Positions 1-4,756 of a stretch of 6,507 nucleotides of DNA are shown here, one piece after another (the stretch's first letter is position 1; each line of letters starts with the position of its first letter). Made by a program: the position numbers and the translations under genes. Source of the DNA: Rhizobium sp. Q54. GTDB taxonomy: Bacteria; Bacteroidota; Bacteroidia; Flavobacteriales; Flavobacteriaceae. The stretch covers positions 1-6,507 of the forward strand of contig CALPLL020000102.1 of the NCBI GenBank assembly GCA_943324395.2. The letters run 5' to 3'. Below the pieces are notes generated by a model. That model was not told the origin of the DNA and did not search any database. It saw nothing but the letters and a program-made list of their open reading frames with translations.

Positions 1-473
1 AAGTTTCGGGATAACAATTTTTCTAAACTCATTAAATTTACAGCTAATGCTGCCATTCCAGATGCTGAAGAAGCAATTCCAGAACTGTGCGGAAAAGTAT
101 TTTTGGTGTCAATTGTAAAATGATAGTCTTTTAAAAAAGGCAAGTAAATTTCAATTCGCTCTAAAAATTTTTGAATCTTCGGTTTGAATTCTTCTTTTGG
201 GCTACCTTCAAAAAGTAGGTCGAATGAAAATTCACCATTGTTATTTTTTTTGGCAAAAGCCAATTTAGTCTCCGTTTTACATGAGTTCAAAGTGAAACTC
301 ACAGAAGGATTTGCGGGAATTTGTGTCAGAATTTCATCCGCTTCGTTCAATTGATTTTCGATTTTCCCCCAATATTTTACTAAAGCAATATTACTGGGAG
401 CGCTCCATGTAAAAGCGCCTTTTTCAATAGAATGGGTGTATTTTGAAGGTATAAAATCCTTTGATGAACTCAT
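1..473 (-). CDS. mvaD: Diphosphomevalonate decarboxylase, N-terminal part (cut by left window edge)
   Basis: I translated this by hand; the frame is open from the ATG at 473-471 to the window edge, giving 157 residues. The family (GHMP kinase superfamily) performs the ATP-dependent decarboxylation of mevalonate 5-diphosphate to isopentenyl diphosphate in the cytoplasm, the last step of the mevalonate route. Visible signatures are APSNIALVKYWGK at residues 25-37, the family's N-terminal motif, and PHSSGIASSASGMAALA at 128-144, the GHMP glycine/serine-rich phosphate-binding loop. The catalytic Asp lies in the C-terminal half, outside the window. The full family length is about 330-360 residues, so under half is present. 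The start is supported by a -7 box 19 nt upstream and by the usual distance to the first motif. Residues 42-51 look like an insertion. The gene is divergent from tspO with no obvious functional link. A mevalonate 3,5-bisphosphate decarboxylase-type paralogue is the main alternative. Confidence 0.93.
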   Translation of the reverse strand, partial: MSSSKDFIPSKYTHSIEKGAFTWSAPSNIALVKYWGKIENQLNEADEILTQIPANPSVSFTLNSCKTETKLAFAKKNNNGEFSFDLLFEGSPKEEFKPKIQKFLERIEIYLPFLKDYHFTIDTKNTFPHSSGIASSASGMAALAVNLMSLEKLLSRN

Positions 474-491
474 AAAATGCAATAATTTTTA

Positions 492-499
492 CAAAGATA
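492..499 (-). promoter_or_regulatory. mvaD: Putative -7 box of the mvaD promoter
   Basis: The minus strand reads TATCTTTG, an exact match to the Bacteroidota -7 consensus TAnnTTTG. It lies 19 nt upstream of the mvaD ATG, so a transcript would have a leader of roughly a dozen bases, which is normal for the phylum. I found no TTG at the expected -33 spacing, so the call rests on the -7 box and its position. Confidence 0.5.
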
Positions 500-552
500 C
501 TTTTTTTGATTTATACGTTGATGAAAATCGACTTTTCAAAGTAAAGTTTCCT

Positions 553-560
553 TAAATTTG
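553..560 (+). promoter_or_regulatory. tspO: Putative -7 box of the tspO promoter
   Basis: TAAATTTG matches the Bacteroidota TAnnTTTG consensus exactly and ends 19 nt before the tspO ATG, mirroring the arrangement at mvaD on the other side of this divergent region. The bases between box and ATG are A/T-rich with no Shine-Dalgarno, as usual in this phylum. A -33 TTG at suitable spacing is not evident. The rest of the 474-579 gap holds nothing else I recognise. Confidence 0.5.
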
Positions 561-579
561 TTATCTAAATAATTATCAG

Positions 580-1056
580 ATGAACAAATATAAGAGAATT
601 TTGGTGGTCGTTGCTACTTGTTTAGCAATTGGTTATTTTTCTGGAATGGCAACAAGATCAAGTATTACCACTTGGTTTCCAACATTGGTTAAACCAATAT
701 TTAATCCGCCTAATTGGGTTTTTGCGCCTGTTTGGTCGATGTTGTATATTATGATGGGAATTGCTGCTGGGTTGGTTTGGAATAGAATTGAAACCAATAA
801 AGAAGCCGTAAAAAAAGCCCTAATTTTCTTTGCTATTCAGTTGGCCTTGAATGCACTTTGTTCTATTTTGTTTTTTGGATTACACAATCCGATGTTGGCT
901 TTTATAGAAATTGTATTGTTGTGGTTAATGATATATGAAACCTATATTCAATTCAAAAAAATTGATAAGATCGCGGGCTTTTTATTTATTCCGTATTTAG
1001 CGTGGGTTAGTTTTGCGACCGTTTTGAATGCAAGTATTTGGTGGTTGAATCGCTAA
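580..1056 (+). CDS. tspO: TspO/MBR family integral membrane protein (tryptophan-rich sensory protein)
   Basis: This 158-residue protein has the length and five-helix pattern of bacterial TspO, homologous to the mitochondrial translocator protein (TSPO). Approximate helices are 6-24, 45-67, 79-99, 104-124 and 131-155. Family signatures are NPPNWVFAPVWSMLY (42-56), ALNALCSILFFG (89-100), and PYLAWVSFATVLNASIWW (138-155), which contains the Trp and Ala matching human W143 and A147. TspO proteins bind porphyrins and sterol-like ligands in the cytoplasmic or outer membrane and are linked to tetrapyrrole, light or oxidative-stress responses; the exact role varies between bacteria. Two human pocket tryptophans are replaced here: W95 by Cys94 and W107 by Leu106. 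The gene appears monocistronic from its own promoter and converges with the flavoprotein gene. Nothing nearby suggests rhodopsin, carotenoid or haem biosynthesis, so the ligand cannot be inferred. The start is the first ATG, 19 nt after a -7 box. Confidence 0.95.
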   Translation: MNKYKRILVVVATCLAIGYFSGMATRSSITTWFPTLVKPIFNPPNWVFAPVWSMLYIMMGIAAGLVWNRIETNKEAVKKALIFFAIQLALNALCSILFFGLHNPMLAFIEIVLLWLMIYETYIQFKKIDKIAGFLFIPYLAWVSFATVLNASIWWLNR

Positions 1057-2267
1057 ATTGAATTGGCAACAATAAAACCACTTGTCCACGCATTTTGAAA
1101 ATTATATCCGCCAGTTACGGCATCTATATTTACAATTTCGCCTGCAAAATATAGGTTTTCGTGGAGTTTGCTTTCCATCTTTTTGAAATTAATTTCTTTT
1201 AAATCAATTCCGCCTGCGGTAACAAATTCTTCTTTGAAGGTACTTTTTCCATTCACTTGAAAAACGGAATTGGTTAACTGTTGGGATAAATTTTGAAGTT
1301 GGTTTTTCGACAAATCCGCCCATTTAGTTTCAGTATCAATACCTGAAGCCATCACCAAACTTTCCCATAATCGGTTGGTTAATTCAAATGGAGATTTTTT
1401 TGAAACGGCTTTTTTAGCATGTTCTAATTTTAGCTCTTTTAGAATTTTCTCAACATCTTCTGAATCTGTATCGTTCAACCAATTTATGGCAATTGAAAAT
1501 TGGTATTTTTTTTCGAACAAAATCCTTGCTCCCCAAGCCGATAATTTTAAAATTGCAGGTCCCGACATTCCCCAATGAGTGATTAATAACGGCCCCGAAG
1601 ATTCTAGTTTGGTATCTATGACTTTTACCGAAACTTGTGCTGAAACGCCTGGAAATGCTGCAATTCTGGGGTCTTTTATATTGAATGTAAATAGAGAAGG
1701 AACAGGAGAAACAACTGCGTGACCGAAATTTTGAAGCATTTCCCATACTTTTGGATTGCTTCCCGTGGCTAAAATTAATTTTTCTGAAAGGTAGGTTTCC
1801 GATTGTGTTTCAACTTTCCAAAGTGCGTCTTTTTTGAAAATGGATTGTACACTTTGATTGGTTAGAACTGAAATGCCGAGTTTTTTTGTGGCGTCAATAA
1901 AACAATCAATGATGGTTTGTGATGAATTTGAAATGGGAAACATTCGTCCATCAGCTTCAATTTTTAATTCTACGCCGTGTTTTTCAAACCATTCTACTGT
2001 ATCGCCGGAACAAAATTGATGAAACGGGCCGCGTAATTCTTTTTCACCACGAGGATAAAATTTCACTAATTCGTTGGGTTCAAAACACGCGTGAGTCACG
2101 TTGCATCGACCGCCACCAGAAATCCGAACTTTATTAAGTACCTCTGAACCGCGTTCTAAAATAGCTACTTTCAACGATGGATTTTTTTCAACTATATTAA
2201 TAGCTGTAAAAAAACCTGCTGCACCTCCACCCACAATTAGTATATCGAAATTTTGATTCATAGCCAT
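1053..2267 (-). CDS. NAD(P)/FAD-dependent oxidoreductase, HI0933/YhiN (BaiN/RdsA) family
   Basis: This 404-residue soluble flavoprotein has the full length of the HI0933-like family. A Rossmann dinucleotide-binding motif GGGAAG is at 13-18, with the acidic strand end ILERG at 36-40. It is followed by KVRISGGGRCNVTH (46-59), the hallmark of this family. Further signatures are GRMFP (107-111), LATGS (166-170), THWGMSGPAIL (230-240), VTAGGI (349-354) and the C-terminal FAGEIVNIDAVTGGYNFQ (374-391), which closes over FAD. Characterised relatives differ: E. coli YhiN (RdsA) is reported to make dihydrouridine in 23S rRNA, whereas clostridial BaiN is assigned to bile-acid reduction. An rRNA role is the likelier guess in a non-gut flavobacterium, but sequence alone does not decide it. 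M1 and M3 are both ATG and both downstream of the promoter; M1 is kept as the longer form. The stop (TAG) overlaps the tspO stop on the other strand by four bases. Confidence 0.93.
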   Translation of the reverse strand: MAMNQNFDILIVGGGAAGFFTAINIVEKNPSLKVAILERGSEVLNKVRISGGGRCNVTHACFEPNELVKFYPRGEKELRGPFHQFCSGDTVEWFEKHGVELKIEADGRMFPISNSSQTIIDCFIDATKKLGISVLTNQSVQSIFKKDALWKVETQSETYLSEKLILATGSNPKVWEMLQNFGHAVVSPVPSLFTFNIKDPRIAAFPGVSAQVSVKVIDTKLESSGPLLITHWGMSGPAILKLSAWGARILFEKKYQFSIAINWLNDTDSEDVEKILKELKLEHAKKAVSKKSPFELTNRLWESLVMASGIDTETKWADLSKNQLQNLSQQLTNSVFQVNGKSTFKEEFVTAGGIDLKEINFKKMESKLHENLYFAGEIVNIDAVTGGYNFQNAWTSGFIVANSI

Positions 2268-2290
2268 TTATCAAGCTTTACTTGATTTAG

Positions 2291-2319
2291 CAAAGGTAGT
2301 AAAATATAAAAAGCACAAA
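2291..2319 (-). promoter_or_regulatory. Putative promoter of the HI0933-family gene (-33 TTTG, -7 TACCTTTG)
   Basis: On the minus strand TTTG at 2319-2316 is followed, after a 17-nt spacer, by TACCTTTG at 2298-2291, an exact TAnnTTTG -7 box. The box ends 23 nt before the ATG at 2267. This is the only site in the window with both Bacteroidota promoter elements well spaced. The -33 element lies inside the stem of the preceding operon's terminator. Confidence 0.55.
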
Positions 2320-2340
2320 CCGAACTGATTTGTGCTTTTT
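2308..2340 (-). terminator. Rho-independent terminator of the amylase operon
   Basis: A perfect 12-bp inverted repeat, AAAAAGCACAAA at 2308-2319 and TTTGTGCTTTTT at 2329-2340, encloses a 9-nt loop. On the minus strand it begins 16 nt after the amylase stop codon, and the descending arm ends in a T-rich run that continues as TATATTTT. It therefore ends the three-gene operon. The stem is symmetrical, with T5 on the plus strand too, so it could also work in the opposite direction. Confidence 0.88.
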
Positions 2341-2356
2341 ATTATATCGAGAGTTG

Positions 2357-3799
2357 TTAATCTGCTATAAGAATTTTGTATTCCCAAGGCTTGAAAGTAA
2401 ACTTTTGATTTTTTGAATAATTTACTTTTTCTCCTGTCATATAATCGGTAAATTTTCCTTCAAATGAAGAAGTAAATGCAGTTGCTGATTTAGATAAATT
2501 ACCTAAATAAATCACTTTATAATTCCCTTTTACTCTTTCAAAAGCTATGATTTTTTTATCGTCAGAAGTTAAAATTCTAGTGTAGGAAGCTGCTTTTTTA
2601 CCACCATTTAAAGCGACATTTTCATTTTTAAGTTTGCCTAATTTCATTCTCCATTCCCATTGTTTTCCTTTTACTTTTGTAAAGGAATCTTTTTCGAAAA
2701 ATTTCAAACTTTTATCCAATCCGTATTCGTCACCGCTATATACCAAAGGCATTCCCGGAGTTAGATACGATAATGCGGTCATGGTTTCTTCAGCAGCTCC
2801 AAGTCGGCTTTTCATGGTTCCGTTCCAAGAGTTTTCATCATGATTATCAACGAAATTCATTAAAATATCATCAGCTTCGTATTTTTTAGTCAGATCAACA
2901 ATTAAATTATCCCAATCGGTTATTGTTTTTTTGCCTTGAGCAATATCATTCATCATGTGGTGACCGTCCCAAGAATAGCACATATCAAAAAGATTTGATT
3001 TTAGTAATTCAGGTTGCCAAGCTTCTGCAAGCATGAAAATATTTTTCTCTTTTCTTAGTTTTGGTATGGTTTCTGCCCAAAAATCAGTAGGTACATTTCC
3101 AGCTACATCACAACGGAATCCATCAATATTTTCGTTTTTTATCCAATGCATCATATCGCTCGACATAGCTTCACGAAGCCCTTTATTGTCGTAATTTAAA
3201 TCGGCTACATCGGTCCAACCCCAACTTTTACCTGTTTCAGGATTCATAGGATCTATGATTTCTCCTTTTTCATTGTGAGTGTAAAATTCAGGATGTTGTT
3301 TAATCCAAACATGATCCCAACCAGTGTGATTTGGAACCCAATCCAAGATCACATAAATACCGTTTTCATGTGCAGTTTTGACTAAATTTTGAAAATCTTC
3401 AATGGTACCAAATTCAGGATTTACTTTCTTAAAATCGGAAACAGCGTAATAGCTTCCTAAATATTTTGATTGCTCTTCCTTTGGCATTTCAGAAGCAAAT
3501 TTGCTTTTTTCACCACCGGTAGCTTTTCTTTTGGTTTGGGAAATAGGAAAAATGGGCATTACCCATAGAATTTTTATTCCCAATTCTTTTAGTTGGGGAA
3601 TGTCTTTTGTAAAGGCATTGAAAGTTCCTTCTTCAGAATATTGTCTGATATTTACCTCGTAAATTACCGCATTTTCTTCTATTTCAGGAGTGATTGCCGT
3701 GATTTGTGAACTAGAATTGTTTTCCGATTTTTGTTCAGTTTCTTTTTTACAACTCATTAAAGTTGCAATTACTAAAGCCGTTAAAAGTATCTTTTTCAT
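2357..3799 (-). CDS. GH13 alpha-amylase, envelope lipoprotein (SusG-like role)
   Basis: This 480-residue protein hydrolyses alpha-1,4 glucans. Residues 1-17 are a lipoprotein signal peptide with lipobox LMSC, so Cys17 would be lipidated. A polar Glu/Ser/Asn-rich tether runs to about residue 40. The GH13 barrel starts at NAVIYEVNIRQY (43-54). All conserved regions are intact: DWVPNH (153-158), VADLN (198-202), GFRCD with nucleophile Asp231, LAEAW with acid/base Glu259, and FVDNHD (316-321) with transition-state stabiliser Asp321. A short all-beta C-terminal domain covers about 395-480. It is shorter than Bacteroides SusG (about 690 residues) and I see no inserted starch-binding module. Charged residues after Cys17 (KKETE) would fit surface export, but that is inference. 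It is the last gene of the operon, 14 nt after the esterase and just before a strong terminator. Exact product specificity cannot be read from the sequence. Confidence 0.95.
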   Translation of the reverse strand: MKKILLTALVIATLMSCKKETEQKSENNSSSQITAITPEIEENAVIYEVNIRQYSEEGTFNAFTKDIPQLKELGIKILWVMPIFPISQTKRKATGGEKSKFASEMPKEEQSKYLGSYYAVSDFKKVNPEFGTIEDFQNLVKTAHENGIYVILDWVPNHTGWDHVWIKQHPEFYTHNEKGEIIDPMNPETGKSWGWTDVADLNYDNKGLREAMSSDMMHWIKNENIDGFRCDVAGNVPTDFWAETIPKLRKEKNIFMLAEAWQPELLKSNLFDMCYSWDGHHMMNDIAQGKKTITDWDNLIVDLTKKYEADDILMNFVDNHDENSWNGTMKSRLGAAEETMTALSYLTPGMPLVYSGDEYGLDKSLKFFEKDSFTKVKGKQWEWRMKLGKLKNENVALNGGKKAASYTRILTSDDKKIIAFERVKGNYKVIYLGNLSKSATAFTSSFEGKFTDYMTGEKVNYSKNQKFTFKPWEYKILIAD

Positions 3800-3813
3800 A
3801 ATTTATAAAGTTT

Positions 3814-4755
3814 TTATTTTCCAAACATAAATTCAAGAGGAATATGAATTCTCTTTTGCCATGAGGCTTCAGAATGATTTTCACCTTTAAACTTTATGTT
3901 TCTGAAATTTTGTTGATTGTATCCTTTTGCCTTCAATGTTTCATCCACACGATATTCATATTTCAAATAACCAGCATCCAAAGTTTCGGTTCCGTAATCA
4001 AAATAGATTTTGTGGTTTTTTGAATCGGGTAAATTGGCGCTCATGTATTTAAAGAAACTTTCAGGTATCGGATTATTGTCAAATTCTCTAAAACCCAACC
4101 AGTGCGTCGATAGACAAGCAGCTTTACTGAAAACCTTAGGATATTCGCAAATGGCATACATAGAAATTAGTCCGCCCATACTTGATCCCATAATTGCTGT
4201 ATGATCGGCATCGGTATAAACCGAAAAGTTAGAATCTACAAATGGTTTTACTTCTTCAACGATAAATTTCAAATAATTATCTGAATTGATATCTTCCAAA
4301 TTAAATTTATATCCTAGTTTTTTAGCGTTTTCAAATGAAAGTTTTTGTTCTTTTTGCGATAATTGTAATAGTGGTTTTTTAGGAAATAAATCGGCTTGGC
4401 GAATTTCAGGAATGTTCCAAATAGCTACTACAATCACATCATTAATTTTATTTTCAGATGTTAATTTGCTCACAACATCGTCTACCATCCATTCTTGTTT
4501 GTTCCAAGTTATTGTTGCGTCAAAGAGCATTTGCCCGTCGTGCATGTAAAGAACACTGTATTTTTTTTCTTTAGAATAATTCGTAGGAACCCAAATATCA
4601 ACGTTCCTTGGTTTTATATATTTGGTTGAAAAGTCTTCAATTCTATAAATTTTTCCTTCAAATTTACTGTTGTCGATAAGTTCAACCATTTCAATATTGC
4701 TTTGCGCAAATGACAATAAGTTCATAAATAGAAAGTAAATTAAGAACTTGTTCAT
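3814..4755 (-). CDS. Exported alpha/beta-hydrolase, putative esterase family (esterase D / Fes-like)
   Basis: This 313-residue protein begins with a signal peptide of about 17 residues, with hydrophobic stretch FLIYFLFMNLLSF and a likely type I cleavage after SFA (15-17). It has no lipobox, so it is probably periplasmic or secreted. The fold matches the putative-esterase family (PF00756 type). LYMHDGQ (69-75) provides the usual HDG segment near the oxyanion hole. GSSMGG (190-195) is the nucleophile elbow with Ser192, and GENHSEASW (291-299) holds the likely catalytic His294. The acid is probably in the DYGTETLD stretch (253-260), but I cannot say which residue. Its ATG lies 1 nt after the upstream SusA-like stop codon, implying tight co-translation, and it precedes the lipoprotein amylase. 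The context suggests action on an ester substituent of a glucan or its oligosaccharides; the substrate is unknown. Relatives include siderophore and feruloyl/acetyl esterases. Confidence 0.85.
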   Translation of the reverse strand: MNKFLIYFLFMNLLSFAQSNIEMVELIDNSKFEGKIYRIEDFSTKYIKPRNVDIWVPTNYSKEKKYSVLYMHDGQMLFDATITWNKQEWMVDDVVSKLTSENKINDVIVVAIWNIPEIRQADLFPKKPLLQLSQKEQKLSFENAKKLGYKFNLEDINSDNYLKFIVEEVKPFVDSNFSVYTDADHTAIMGSSMGGLISMYAICEYPKVFSKAACLSTHWLGFREFDNNPIPESFFKYMSANLPDSKNHKIYFDYGTETLDAGYLKYEYRVDETLKAKGYNQQNFRNIKFKGENHSEASWQKRIHIPLEFMFGK

Positions 4756-4756
4756 A

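Noticed and set aside
474..579. Possible small RNA or riboswitch in the divergent mvaD/tspO gap.
   Set aside because: The gap is 106 nt, AT-rich, without a stable hairpin, and both predicted leaders are only about a dozen bases.
1..1056. Functional link between mvaD and tspO through isoprenoid or sterol-like ligands.
   Set aside because: The genes are divergent, with separate promoters, and nothing else in the window supports a shared pathway.
1041..1081. GTGGTT / AACCAC inverted repeat around the tspO and flavoprotein stop codons, considered as a terminator.
   Set aside because: It has only 6 bp, a 29-nt loop and no T-run after the arm; it is probably chance.
1375..2137. Open frames of 67-98 residues on either strand within the flavoprotein gene (1375-1578 plus, 1450-1746 minus, 1919-2137 plus).
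   Set aside because: They lie wholly inside a gene with strong family motifs, show no recognisable domain and have no promoter; they are shadow frames.
2634..4549. Plus-strand open frames at 2634-2843, 4010-4204 and 4286-4549.
   Set aside because: They are antisense to the amylase and esterase genes, which carry intact catalytic motifs, and encode nothing recognisable.
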